64,000 bases of DNA, from positions 43,051,673-43,115,672 of the forward strand of contig NC_039361.1 of assembly GCF_003573695.1 (NCBI RefSeq). Direction: 5' to 3'. The notes below the pieces were generated by a model that was not told where the DNA came from, made no database searches, and worked only from the letters and a program-made list of their open reading frames with translations. Below are positions 20,967-33,209 of this stretch, piece by piece; the first letter of the stretch is position 1; the number at the start of each line of letters is the position of its first letter. The position numbers were made by a program, and so were the translations under genes. This DNA comes from Papaver somniferum. Its lineage: Eukaryota; Streptophyta; Magnoliopsida; Ranunculales; Papaveraceae.

Positions 20967-23757
20967 ACCGGCGGCATTACCCGGAGGCCATTCTCGTCGG
21001 TCTTGCCCGGTGGCAATTCCGCAACATTGTTATTCACCCACATCAGGTTGTGTTCACCCACTTCAATGCATTTGTGCACCCACGTTAACTTCAAATTTTC
21101 ACCCACATCAAGTCTAAGTCACCCACGTTAAGAGGTGTTAAGCACCCCCGTTTAGATCTTTTAACCCACGTCAAGGTTTCGTTCACCTACTTCAGGGTTT
21201 TGTCTACCCATCAACACATTACCACCATTTCCTGCCATGTAAGCTGCCACATAAGCAGCTTTGTCGCCACGCCAGCAACCTGGTATAGCCAACGATTTCC
21301 ACGTCACAACTTTGTCCAGTCATCATCTGCCACTCATATGCCACATCAACAACTTGGTATAGTCAGCGACCGCCACGTCAGCATTAGATCCAGTCATCAC
21401 CTGCCACGCTAGAAATTGGAACAGTCTTCCACGTCAACACTTGGTCCAGTCAGCAGTGTCGCGTCAGCAATAAGGTCCAGTCAGCAAAGACACGTAAGTA
21501 GTATGGTCCAGTCAGCGGGTGTCACATAGCCGTCTCAGTTGAACTGAGTTTCCAGCTGAGCTGAGCCACTGACTCGTTGGATGTTTCCTCCCACGCTGAT
21601 TTGGCTTGCGGATTTCTCAGCCCCACTTTGTGGTCTTATCCAATTATAACCATTTTTTGGGCTTAGTAATCGATTTTGTTTCCTTGATATCTCCTTCGTG
21701 TGACGTCCAAATTGGATCAATTTTGGCTCGGTGCGATCGTATTTCAATCCCCTACAACGTGGAGGTGAAAAATCATGAGTTTGAAAATTTTTATCTTTGA
21801 GGTTCCCAGTGGCACGCCAACCACTAGCAAGTGAGAACTACATATCACGTTCAATGTTCGCGGACGCTGTTGCGTCGAGTTTCTGCCCACAACATGCCCA
21901 TGTGCAAAGTTCGTGAGTGCTAGTTCGATTCATAAAACTTAATGTTCGGTGCTATCAAAAACTGCTACAGTCCAGTTGATCGAACTGTTATAGTCCAGTT
22001 TTCTCAGTACTTAAAGCGGTCCAGTTGATCGCAACTGTCGCAGTCCAGCTGATCAAACTGTTGCGGTCCTTTTTTGCATCACTGCTGCGGTCCAGTTTTC
22101 CTCATACCTCCTATAATCCAGTTGACCGAACTAATGTAATCGAGTTTCTCACCAACTGCTGCAGTCTAGTTGATTGCAACTGTTGTAGTCCAGTTATCCT
22201 CAGCAATGTTGTGGTCATGTTCTGCAATAACAACTGCAGTCCAATTCCAATATAACTGCATTAGTCCATTTTTTATTCAACTGGTGCAATCCAATCTGGC
22301 ATAAAGTCTAGTGGCTAAGTCGAGCCAAGACGAGGCACCTAATAACTGCACCTGACATAGCCGCTGCTGCAGATCCAAGATGAATGAGCCATCTTCTTCA
22401 ACATGACGTCGTCGTGAAGATACCCCTTATTCACCAGAATAGTATCAGCACTCACAACATTACGTCGTGTCTCACACAATAACACTTTTAATATGGTGCA
22501 TATACAATTTAAATATTTTTACATCTTTTTATCTAATCATGCATATTTTTGTTCATTGAGACACCTACAATGTGGCGAGAATTTTCGCATGCCAAGCATG
22601 TGGAGATGCACACATTTTAATTCTGCGCGCATCTGAAATAGTGAGATTGCCCTTGCGCGAATTCCAGATAGCAGACACATCCAACTTCATTCCATGCACG
22701 AGCAAGATGCAGCAAGACGGTGCACCCTTGTGCGAGCATTGAGTAGCATGGCAATCATTATCTTATGGGGGCGAGTTGCATATCACTTCAACGTGGCTGA
22801 CCATCACTTGGAGGCGAGATATGTAACATCTCACGGTCTAAAGTAAATCTTTTGGGGAGAGCTGCGTAACACTCCATGCGCTTGGGAGCGAGTTACGTAG
22901 CACCTAAATGCGATGCGAAGTTCAGCTGCTGGAAATCGGAACAAAAGGTAACCCGAACTTCTTAATCCTCCAACGAGTTACAGGATTAAGAGGGGGCGAG
23001 CATACACCCTAATATTTTGATGAAATTATCAAACCACTGTAGTACAAATCCTAGGTAACTGCTGCACTCAGTTGGACGCAACTGATACAGTCCAGTTTTG
23101 CTAGCAACTGATTTGACATATAAAGATCGATGTCAGATCCAGTAGCACATCCCAGACCGCTAGAGGTCCATTGGCACCAAAAGTCTGTTACCATCCCAAC
23201 TATTGAAGGATCTCACCAATGACTGTCGCCTTTTCGTTCACAATTGCCGCATCTCAGCCTGTAGTTGACAGCAATTTAGTGCCGACAGTAACCGCTACTT
23301 AGTTTAGTCGAAAATTACTATCATTATGCAAATTCAAGTTTCGCTTGCAACAATAGTCGGCACAGATTCCAGCTCAGTGACTTCAAATATAACTCATATT
23401 TTCCAACAACTGTTACTGGTCTAGTTCTACATAACTGCCATAGTTCAGTTTTACATCAACAACTACAACTCACTTTCCACACTACTCCGCTCCAGTATCA
23501 CGCTTCCGTTACAGACCAGTTCAGCCTTCAGTCCAGCTTTTGCATACAACGATGGTTCATGCTCAACTGTTGCCCGCCAATCTTCCAATCACAATAGCCT
23601 CACTTGGGGGCGTCTTTGTTATGATTTCCGCAAACAGCAAGGGAAGGTTGTCAATCACTTCAGTAACAATAATCCACACTTGTGGGCGAATTTTATCATT
23701 GATCAAGGGAAATAAATTTTTCTTAACCCCAACAAGTTGGAAGTTAAGAGGGGGCGA
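20967..23757 (+). mobile_element. Element A internal region, copy 1
   Basis: 2.8 kb of non-coding sequence. It starts ACCGGCGGCATTACCCGG, which does not look like a standard tRNA primer site. It contains many diverged copies of a unit around CAGTCCAGTTGATCGAACTG (21960-22260, 23050-23110) and ends with AAGAGGGGGCGA, a good polypurine tract touching the next LTR. Open frames inside are short and not conserved in frame with copy 2. Copy 2 has an extra block of repeats that is missing here near 23110. Confidence 0.85.
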
Positions 23758-23995
23758 TGTTTGTACCATGGTAAAAATGCCACATAATGGGCCAAATTGC
23801 TACTTGAATCGCCTTTTGGCCCTCATCCAATCCTGCCACCAGCCTACCGATTGAAGTAGCTACCAGATAATCCAGTGATCCATGAAGCCAACACCCGGTC
23901 AATGGTCAAAGTCAACTTTCGGTCAGTGGTCAAAGTAAATCGTCGGTCAATTGTCGAAGCCAAGTTGCCAGTCGCGCCTCCAGTCAATTTCCAGT
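23758..23995 (+). repeat. Element A second LTR, left part
   Basis: Starts TGTTTGTACC directly after the polypurine tract and runs to CCAGT (23991-23995), the target duplication of element B1. The LTR resumes at 36918. Confidence 0.92.
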
Positions 23996-24251
23996 TGTCA
24001 TAAACCGAGCTTCATGACCATGATACCAGTAGGTTATTTCATAGTTTTCTTATTAGTTAAAGGGTAGCTTAGGTACTTCTGTTTGTGAGTTGATTTACAG
24101 CAATATAAGTTGTGTTTGTTGTAAGGAATCGTTATCAATGAATTAATGAAATGAAATGTTCTTCTCTCCCAAATATCGTCTACTTCCTCTTCCCCTCCTC
24201 AATTTCGTCTAATTGTCTTTCTAACCCTCTATTTCTTCTCCCCCTTTTTCA
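23996..24251 (+). repeat. B1 5' LTR, truncated
   Basis: Matches 41083-41338 of the intact copy B2, then jumps into the internal reading frame at CAGAAACAGTATTC. The TGTCATAAACCG start is intact. Confidence 0.85.
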
Positions 24252-27119
24252 GAAACAGTATTCTCACTAAATCCTTCAACCCCTAATGCAACAGAAGAAG
24301 GTAAATTTCAATCTATACCCATAGTTGAATTCTCTGGTGTTGATGGATCTAGTACTGTTAATGAAGTTCGGAAATACAATGGGAGTTCAACGTTTATAGC
24401 GTATCAAGAAGGTAAACCATACATTTATGATAATAAAATTCTTCATGTCGCTGCGAAATTTCAAGTTAGCAAGGTTATAGAAGGTGAGGTGAAAGACCTC
24501 AACTCATTAAATCTGAGTTATAATGCTGAATTTCAACAATTTGAAGATCGACAACTTATTAGAGATGTTAATATGAATTCAGTCTTAACAAGTGACCTTA
24601 ATTCTTTTACTCCGACGAATTTCCTTACTAATTTTAATCTCTCAGTTAAGTTGATACCAAATTTTTCTTATGGTTCCGATGCTATCAATGATTTACTTCT
24701 TCAACCTGTAACTCAAGATGCAGATTGTTCATATTTTTATCACCGTCATACTTACACAGTTGAAGTGAAGAATTACGAAAATCCTTATTACTTGAAGGAG
24801 TTGTTCTACCTCCCAAACAATTTACACTATCAGTATTGGTCTTATCTTCTTCTGGTCGATATCTGCTCGTTATTCGATCGTGGTAAGTGTGCAACTACAT
24901 CTTGGAATTCTTATGAGAAATTGAATTGTCCAGTGTTATATATCTTAGGTTCTCAATCCGAAATTAGTTTTGTACCTTCAATTTTGTGTGTGTTAATGAT
25001 AATCTCATTAGTGAGGCTGGAGAGATGCTTGGTTTAATTTTAATGAATGGTTATATTAAGAAAATTGCTTATGAGCTATATGTTAAGCTTGGGTACAACT
25101 TAGAGTTGTCTTCTGCTTATTCATGTGTGCTTGTAATAGTTGAAAATGGTGACAATGGATGTGGTTGGCAGCTCATTTTGAAGATGTTACCAAGGAATAG
25201 TATCACCAGATATGGTTGTGATCTTATGTTGTTTGGTAGAGGAGGAACGGATGAAACCATACTATGGAGTTATCATTCGACAGGTTTTGATTCTTCATGT
25301 TTGATCTTATTTCATATACATAATTACACTGGAATAATGGATTTAGGGTCGGTTCTTATGTGTGCAAATAGTGAAGATTGTGACACATTGATTGCTGACA
25401 TAGTGAACTCAGTGATTACTGTGAAGCTGAGATATGGTTTTCTTAAAATGTTTGTTAGTGTAATGTGTAGTTTGAGTAGTGCATAATGTCTCAATGGTGG
25501 CCAGGAGGTTGCTGGAAAGGTATTTGATCGTGGGCGGTTGCAAAAATTGATTACAAGAAATTAATATTACATGAGAAACAACTTGAACTTCAGTTTTAGT
25601 TTACTTACTTCTGATTTGACTGTTCATCATGGGTCGATTTTAGTGAAAAAATACGGTGAAAATGTTGTTCATAAGATGATTCTAGAGCTTGGTTATGGTT
25701 TAAAATTGTTAATTACAAAGTTCGAATATATTTTTGTTTGTTAAAAGTGGAGACAAGTGTGATAGTAGAAATTTGCTTGTTCAGTTTCCCCCGAAACATG
25801 TATCTAAGGTTTGACTACTTATGTGGAAAGGGGTACTCAGGGTGTTCAGTCATCTGGTTATCTTATCAGAACTTGCTTTCATTTGCTTAATACATGGCTG
25901 TATAAGTGGTATGAGTAGTGTTTAGGTTTTCATCGAGCCACCTGGAGGACATAGTTGTATGGATTGTAGTACAAATGGTTGGATTGTTGGTTGGGAGCTA
26001 ATGGCGGTGAGAGCATAACGAAGGAACTGTTGGAAGAAACAAGTAATGAAGTGGGTGGTATTTTTACACAGCTAGGAGATGCAGTTATGCGGATGGAATG
26101 AATAAAAGAATTAAAGAATTTGATTGGGTTATTGATGACGCTCGACTTGGAGCAGGAAGCTTACAACAGAAGACTGAATTAGAACAGTATGCATATGCTT
26201 TTTCAAGAGCGTCCTCTACTACGAGATTTATAAAACCACTCTTCTTATATTCTATGATAAAATTCAACCTAGAATTTGAATCTAGTTTCTTGGATCAGAA
26301 AGAAAAAGTTCAAGTTGGACTTAATTATTCTCATTTCAGGTTCCTGTATTATTGGTGCTGAATGCGAATAGGTCAAGCTCTTTTTCAGGTTTAACAACAG
26401 TTTACTCCCTCCCTTCATACAACAACATATTTATGAGTGTTTCATGCTATAAACCTGAGTTTGAGAAGATTATTGTTGTTAGCATTCGACGGTTATTATG
26501 TTTTGTGGGAGGTAGTGTTGACAAGCATATGGAAATGGGTATTTGGATATTCAACAAGCGACAATCGCATTTACAAGAACTTTTAGCTCGCCAGCAGCAC
26601 TACTAGGTACTGGAGATATCCACATCTCATGGCACAACAGAACAAAGAAAAGAAGAGACTGTCAACTCCAGGGCATTACAGAAATTCGTAATTCACCTTG
26701 CACTTTCAACAACTACTTTAGATAAATGTCACATGACCAGATTTACTATGCACAAATTTGAGTTGAATACTCATTATTCTGTTGAGGAAGGTGAAAAGTT
26801 GGAACTACAGGTTAACAATGAAGAAGTTTTCCCCTTAAGAAAAGATTGGAAGGTGAAGAATACTGTGTTGGGAGTAGGAAATTGTTTACAAATACAATTC
26901 CACGTGCAGGTTATTTAGAAACAAGTTAACATGAAGATGCATGTTCAGGCCTCAACTGGTGGTGGGGTAAGGTCTCTTACATTGATAGGTACTCATACAG
27001 TCATTTTCTATGCTGTTTTCAAGTTGATATTCATGGATGTTGGAGGTGTTATTACTAGTATTTACCAAGCAGTGGGTTATGAAGTTACTCGGTCTGGTTC
27101 CCATTAGGAAATAAACGCA
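24252..27119 (+). pseudogene. B1 long unknown reading frame, degenerate
   Basis: Same protein family as B2 (41440-44740), missing the N-terminus through the B1 deletion. The first long open part runs from about 24252 to 25037; a frameshift near 24990 moves it to a frame ending at 25486. Recognisable pieces are SLFDRGKCATTSW (about 24868-24906), ILKMLPRNSITRYG, FGRGGTDETILW and KVFDRGRLQK (about 25521). Further pieces continue to GTHTVIFYAVFKLIFMDVGG (about 26990-27050). B1 keeps some codons that are stops in B2, such as TAC where B2 has TAG at 42649, so the two copies decayed separately. I do not recognise any known domain. Confidence 0.7.
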
Positions 27120-27124
27120 GAACA

Positions 27125-28411
27125 TGATGGACACATTTTTGTGTCTAATTTGTCTCGATTCTATATATTGATAGTGCTCATTTTTGTACTTATTATGGTG
27201 TTTTATGTGTGTGTAGGTATTTTTGTCCAATAAACATTTTTGGAAAAATCGGCTCGAAAAGTTGTCGAAAAGCGCACCCGGAGGACACTTTCTATTCGGA
27301 CTCTCATTATGGATAAGGGGTACCCAGAGTTATAATCGGATTTGGTTGTCGCTTTGGAGTCAGTTAAGCCTGTTTCTATATAACATGACTGGTAAGTCTT
27401 TCATATTCGATACAGTCGTGAGATTTCGTCGAGTTCAAGATAAACAGAGGATAAGGAAGTTTCGGGATTTTCTTCAACTATAATTGGAAGTTACGTGAAG
27501 TATTAACAGTATACTGATGGATATGATTGAGGATACCATCATTGAGAGATTCTGGTACGTTGGATTAAACTTGGAAGATGCGTGCATAGAAAGCTAGAGA
27601 AAATTATTCTCGGGACTTGCTGTGAAAGAATAATCAAGATAAACTTGAGTTGTTTCGGGTTTACTTGAGAGCTGTTGCCTATATATAGGTTGGTTGCAAG
27701 TCATAGAAGGGTTACGAACAGTTTGGGGTAGTTTAGATAACCACAGAAAGCTCAAAATTGAAATACAGACATTCAGTTCTGCTGGTGTAGGGGAAGAACA
27801 CGAAGAACATACTACTCCCAGAGACAGTCGTTTCTTCTACAACAATTTTCATATATCGTTTCTGTAACAGCTGTTTGTAACGCTTATACACCGTTGCAAA
27901 CTGTCTTTTTAACTAGTTTTCTCTTGTTTTCACCCTTTTGAGCTATGAAAACCTATTTTGAGTATGTGAATAATATGAGGAGCTAAACCCCTTAGCCGAG
28001 GCGACGGAGGAAGCCATTGTTCCATGAAAAGTGGTATATTTCTATTTTAATTAATTCTTGCAAAATATTGGAAAATTGATTTTTATTGAATGATTGTGAT
28101 CTGTTTTGATGGAGCATGCTTAGTTTAAGACTTTTGATGTTTCATGCTTGATGTATACAATTGTTACTTCAAAAATCTACTAGAGGCAATATATTAGAAT
28201 CACTTTAAACACAAAGAATTGCATGAATATTTATTAGATTAAATCACTTAATTGGTCAATGGTGGAATTCTGAGTCTCGGTGCTTTTTATAATCTTGATA
28301 ACAACTTCATCTTGAGTTTTTATTTTAATTTAAGTCTAAAACAAATCTTCACAAGTCTGAGTGAACGACAACCTTTTACCACTATCTACAACAACATAAA
28401 AAACCACATCA
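27125..28411 (+). repeat. Element C 5' LTR
   Basis: 1,287 bp, from TGATGGACACATTTTTGTGTC to CCACATCA. It has a TATA-like box TATATATAG at 27680-27688. It lacks about 340 bp that is present in the 3' LTR (about 34935-35265), plus a short piece near 28060. Confidence 0.9.
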
Positions 28412-28416
28412 ATTTT

Positions 28417-28433
28417 TGGCGCCGCCGACGCGG
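28417..28433 (+). other. Primer-binding site of element C
   Basis: TGGCGCCGCCGACGCGG lies five bases after the LTR. Its first seven bases match the tRNA-Asp-type site used by Athila elements and the rest diverges. Element E has the related TGGCACCGCTGACGCGAG at 57414. Confidence 0.6.
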
Positions 28434-29497
28434 ATTTGTATTAGGTTTTAGGTTTTAGATTTATTTTATTTCTTTTAGAATTTTTGTTCTCTTTTACGCC
28501 TTTGGTATTTTTCGATTCTTTTCAGATTGGAGCGAAGCTACAAGGAAAGAAAAAATTACTATAAAAGGAAAGCATCGCCAAAGAAGGAAAGAAGAGAGGA
28601 ATCCAAAAGGAGTGAAGAAGAAGATTTTGTATATAGTTATTTTATTTTATTTTTAGAAACTGTAAATAAGTTTTTATTTTTTGTAATTTTTCTTTTTATT
28701 TTTGGACACTTTTTGGACTTTATTTTTGGACTGGGATATTATTATTTTTAAACCCTACGGAAGGGTTGGTTTAAATAAAAATTGTGTGCAGAGAAGGACG
28801 GTGATTACGATATTGCCTCGGCCCCTCGGGTTCGTACATGACATATGAGTCGTGGACCGAGTCGACTTAAGCGGTTCTTCGACCGTCTGGTACGGGAGGT
28901 AAGTTTTTCGAAACACCCGCGAATCCTATGTCAGCGGGTTTACTGTATTCCTTCATTTGCATATATGCTGAGGACTTGAAAACGGTTTCTTTAATTTCCT
29001 AGTAAAGGGCAAGGACTGGCCATACAAGATAAGGGTTCGGATTTCATCACCGTTCTCTTCTTTCTCGCCTTAGGAAAACTAAACCAAACGCGAACCTAAG
29101 CCTAAAATTTTGACTAGAACGAGACCGATAGGGTAACGAGCTTAATAGGAAAGTCGTTCGAAAAATATTGGTTACTCTTTTGAGCATACTTCGAAGTTCA
29201 TGATGGTTTCTGTGAGTTGAATGCGTGACTGCGCCGCCTTGTAACCGGTGAGTCCTTGGGTATCAAAGCTCCACTGAGCTTCCCTCGCCTCGATTCAACT
29301 TACTTTGACTCGGACTGATTCCAGAGGGGTTTGCTCAGATTGTAACGAGTTCCTTTTCGAAAGAATAGAAGCTGGTCTAGAAACAATCTAAGTGGAACCA
29401 TCATGATTTTTGTTTGCTAGAAAATTAGGTTTGATTTGGTTGAGTCATCCTTGTTTTGTGATTGCATAGAATCCCAAATATCCCGATAGTGCCAGAA
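28434..29497 (+). other. Leader of element C
   Basis: About 1.1 kb of non-coding leader. It includes a purine-rich stretch (28530-28620), a short stem-loop AACCCT/AGGGTT at 28751-28767 and a splice-donor-like GGGAGGTAAGT near 28895-28905, followed by paired CCCGCG/CAGCGGG sequence. All of these recur in element E (57432-57980), which argues for function in the element RNA. Confidence 0.6.
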
Positions 29498-30642
29498 ATG
29501 GCAACTTTAAAAGCTTTGTTGAACCCTACTAGGACTACTCGTCCCTCCTGTATCAGGTTAGCTGAAACTGAAGCAAATTATGAACTTAGGCCTGGGACCC
29601 TACAGATGCTCCCAATCTTTTTAGGGAAAGAAAATGAAAACCCATACTTCCATGTTAGGGACTTTGAGGAAATTTGTAGTACCCTAAAAATTAGAAACCT
29701 TGATGATGATGCTTTGAAACTCAGGTTATTCCCCTTTTCCTTAAAAGATAAAGCCAAGTCGTGGCTGTATAGTTTGGCTTCCGAATCAATCAAAACATAT
29801 GAACAACTTACATCTGCCTTTTTGAACAAGTTTTTCCCTAGGCACAAAACATCGTCTATTAGGACGCAAATCTGCACATTCTCTCAACAGGAGGGAGAGT
29901 CTTTGTATAGGTATTTGGAAAGGTTCAATGACTTATTAGCCCAATGTCTTCATCATGGTTTAGAAAAGGTTAGGCTAGTTCAAGTCCTTTATGAGGGTTT
30001 AGATTATTCGACAACAACCATGGTTGAGTCTCTATGCACTGGTGGTTTTGAAAACCAAACTGTTGATGCAGCGATGGAATTTTTGAATGAAATCTCCGAA
30101 AAGACCCAGCAATGGGAATATAGTAGGGAACCCAAGAAAACAATTCTTCTAGGTAGAGGAAACATTAATAGGGTAGAAGGAGGCTATGAATCAGATGCCA
30201 AAATTACTGCTATAGCAAAAAGGTTAGAAGCCTTAGAATTGGGTCATACTAGTGGTAGAATAGAGCCTTTTCGGGAAGGCGAGAATAATGAAGAGCAAGC
30301 CAATGCTCTCTATAATAACACTAGGTTTGATAACCGTCAGAAGTTTGACCCATATTCAGAAACCTATAGTCCTGGTTGGAGAAACCATCCGAACCTTTCA
30401 TGGTCTAAAGGCCAGAGTCTAGGTCAGTTTAGTAATTCTAATGCTCCCCCAGATTTTGGTTACACTTAGAATTCATCAGGCCCATAAAATAAAACGACTA
30501 GCTTAGAGGAATCTATTAAGATGTTAGCAAAAACTCAGGATATGTTAGCACAGAGCCAAATTAGTTTTCAGCAGGAAACTAAGCAGAACTTTCAAACTAA
30601 TGCTCAGAGCCTTGCTAAGCTAGAACTTCAAGTCGGCCACTA
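29498..30642 (+). pseudogene. Element C gag (Athila-type Retrotrans_gag)
   Basis: Capsid polyprotein that packages the element RNA. The best Met is at 29498 (MATLKALLNPTRTTRPSC). The Retrotrans_gag core lies at about 29600-30120 with MLPIFLGKENENPYFHVRDF, FPFSLKDKAKSWLYSL and LNKFFPRHKTSSIRTQIC. It is followed by an MEFLNEISEKTQQWEY block and a Gln-rich C-terminal helix (KMLAKTQDMLAQSQISFQQE). In-frame stops occur at 30467 (TAG) and 30485 (TAA), then a frameshift at about 30642. No zinc knuckle is visible, as is usual for Athila gag. Confidence 0.88.
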
Positions 30643-31983
30643 ACTGAAAAAACCGATAAAATTTCTCGTGATGCCAATGTGGTTCCCGACAGGTCTCATT
30701 TTGTACCCAAAGCCCCATATCCACAGTTGTTAGCTCCAACAAAGAGAGAGTCGACTTTCAACGAAATACTAGAGATATTTAAGCAGGTAAACATTAACAT
30801 CGCTTTATTAGAAGAAATTAGGCAAATGCCTGCTTATGCCAAGTTCCTTAAGGACCTTTGTACACGAAAGCGTAAGCTTGATGTCCATAAGAAAGCCTTT
30901 TTAGCTGGTCAGGTAAGTTCAATCCTTCTGAACCAAACATACCCTAAGTATAAAGATCCTGGATGCCCTACCATATCTTGTGTGATCGGTAATTATTCAG
31001 TAGATAAGGCATTGCTTGACTTAGGAGTTAGTGTGAACTTACTCCCTTATCATGTATACAACCAGCTAGGTCTTGGAAAGTTGAAACCGACTAAAATGAC
31101 ATTGCAATTAGCTGATAGGTCTGTCAAAGTACCTCGTGGTGTCATAGAGGATGTTCTGATTGAGGTTGATAAATTTATTTATCCAGTGGATTTCGTTGTT
31201 CTAGATACTCAGCCTGTTTAGGATCCTAGTGCTCAAATACCGGTGATTTTAGGTCGCCCATTTTTATCCACAGCTAACGCTGTCATCAACTGTAGGACCG
31301 GACTTATGAACATCTCCTTTGGTAATATGACCACTGAACTAAATGTCTTTAATGTTAATAGACAACCTTCTGACGATTTAGAGGAAGTGAATATGATTAG
31401 CACTTTAGTTTAGGATCTAACTCAGGAAAATTGGGACACTTTATTTGGTGATTCCTTAGATGAACTTGATGAGGAAATTCTCTTAAGTCAGTTAGGTGAC
31501 CAAAATTTTGAACTAGAAGAAGCTCTTGAGTATTTTAAAGACTTTGAGGATCCAGAAATTCAAGCAATAGTTAGAGGTTTGTCCGAGAATACTGACTACC
31601 CTAAGTTTGGGGGTAATAATGGTCAATTATCCCCATTAGAAGTCCCTAACTTGGGATTCGAGCCTAGTGTACCTGAGGTATTACTTGAGTCACTTCCGAC
31701 TCTGCAACCGGATCCTCCTGATATTGTCCAGGAGGAAATTCTAAAGACTTGTTCGAATGAGTCAATTTGTCAAGACACTCATATGAAGCCCAAATGGGCA
31801 CAACAGAAAAACCCAGTTGTCTTGCAGGAAACCTTGGATGAGGATGTGCTATGTCTGTTCATTTTTCTGATTTGGTGCAGTTGTCTGATAATTGTGGCAA
31901 TTTTATTTGCTTTTGTTGACCCACAGTTGTTTCGACTATTGATATATGATTTGAAAGGTAATTATCCATTTTGTGGTATTTGA
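30643..31983 (+). pseudogene. Element C protease, acidic module and membrane segment
   Basis: The frame continues gag after one frameshift. An aspartic protease is visible around 30970-31290: CVIGNYSVDKALLDLGVSVN with the catalytic Asp in LLDLG, then VILGRPFLSTANAVI. A very acidic stretch (about 31370-31575, DELDEEILLSQLGDQ) and a YPKFGGNNGQLS motif follow. The end is hydrophobic (FIFLIWCSCLIIVAILFAF, about 31855-31912), a likely membrane segment. TAG stops at 31219 and 31411 are explained by C-to-T change of CAG. A standard Athila element would have reverse transcriptase here. Confidence 0.8.
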
Positions 31984-33209
31984 CGTCTCGCTGAAGACTT
32001 TAAATTTAGCACTTTTTGGGAGGTAACCCAATCTCATGCAACATGGTAATATCTTTCCTTATCTCTTTTGCTTCAAATGGTAACAGTTTCTCCTTGTTCA
32101 TGCTTTTAATTTTATCTTTAGAACATTGAGGACAATGTTAGATTTAAGTTTGGGGGTATGGGAGAAACTTTTTAGTTGCAGTATGAATAAATAAACTCCA
32201 GAACCTAGAAATTTATGCCTATTGAGGATTGCACTAACTAATCTAAGTGGATGCAAGCATTTTGATCGTAGGAGTTGAGGAACCAATTTGATTAGATGGA
32301 AACATCTAGAAGAGTCTATTCATAAAAGCACAAAGCTCAGGTGTTAGAAATAACATGATAGTTTCACCATATCTCGTTGAGTCTTTTTCACTTCTATTTT
32401 TATTTTTTTTTAAACCATATTTATCTAAGTGATAGGTGGGGCTCACGATTCAAGTTGTTACCAATGCTAGGGGGAATTAGAGTGATTGAGTTACAAAGAA
32501 AAGAAAAAAAATACCATACCAATTAGACCAAACGGATCAAAAAATAATAATAAAATTCAGTGAATAAAGTCGACCACTGGTTCCCTTGTATATGCCAGTT
32601 GTGTTGAACTAGAGTTAGGATTATCGATCACTGGTTCCCTTGTATATGCCAGTTGTGTTGATATTAGTCAAACCAGTATCTCAATCCATTAGGATAGGTT
32701 CATTTTGGCGGAGGCCTTCAGACAGATATGGGAAACGCCGTTCACTTAGTAAACATCAAAACCATCTATGTTTTTCTATATCCATCTTCTTGATCTATCC
32801 ATGTGATTAGTTTTGACTCCGGATATTGATGTCCATAGTGTGACTATCTGAGTAGAGCTCTGTCACTTATATATGAATTTTAGTATGCTTGAGTGAAAAC
32901 TCGTGTACAACAATTGGAATTTCGCATCAGGGTACTTCCTCTTGTAGTCAATAAGTATGCCAACCAAGGAGATTCTTTAGTGCCTTCCAAGATTCTGCGT
33001 AGATAGTTAGGGTCTGGAGTAAAGGTTTTGTGGGTATATCTCTGGTAAGCCCTCCTGAGACTATAACTCGGCCACTAGTGCCACCTAGGGGTTTAAAGGC
33101 TTATTGCATACGCTAAATGCAATCGACGATGCCTGCGTCAGTGAGTTAGATTTTATTTTTCTATTTTATCTTTGCTCGAGGACTAGCAAATAATAAGTTT
33201 GGGGGTATT
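31984..33209 (+). other. 3' non-coding region of element C with polypurine tracts
   Basis: Begins with GACGTCTCGCTGAAGAC and a GGGAGGTAACCCA block, both common downstream of the last frame in Athila-like elements. It holds TTTAAGTTTGGGGGTATGGG near 32145 and the final tract AAGTTTGGGGGTAT (33196-33209) touching the 3' LTR. A 33-bp direct repeat lies at 32575-32607 and 32629-32661. Confidence 0.7.

Noticed and set aside
23996..24000. Element B as an extra piece of a long A LTR rather than an insertion
   Set aside because: B has its own LTRs, primer site, polypurine tract and a CCAGT duplication, and the first A LTR lacks it entirely.
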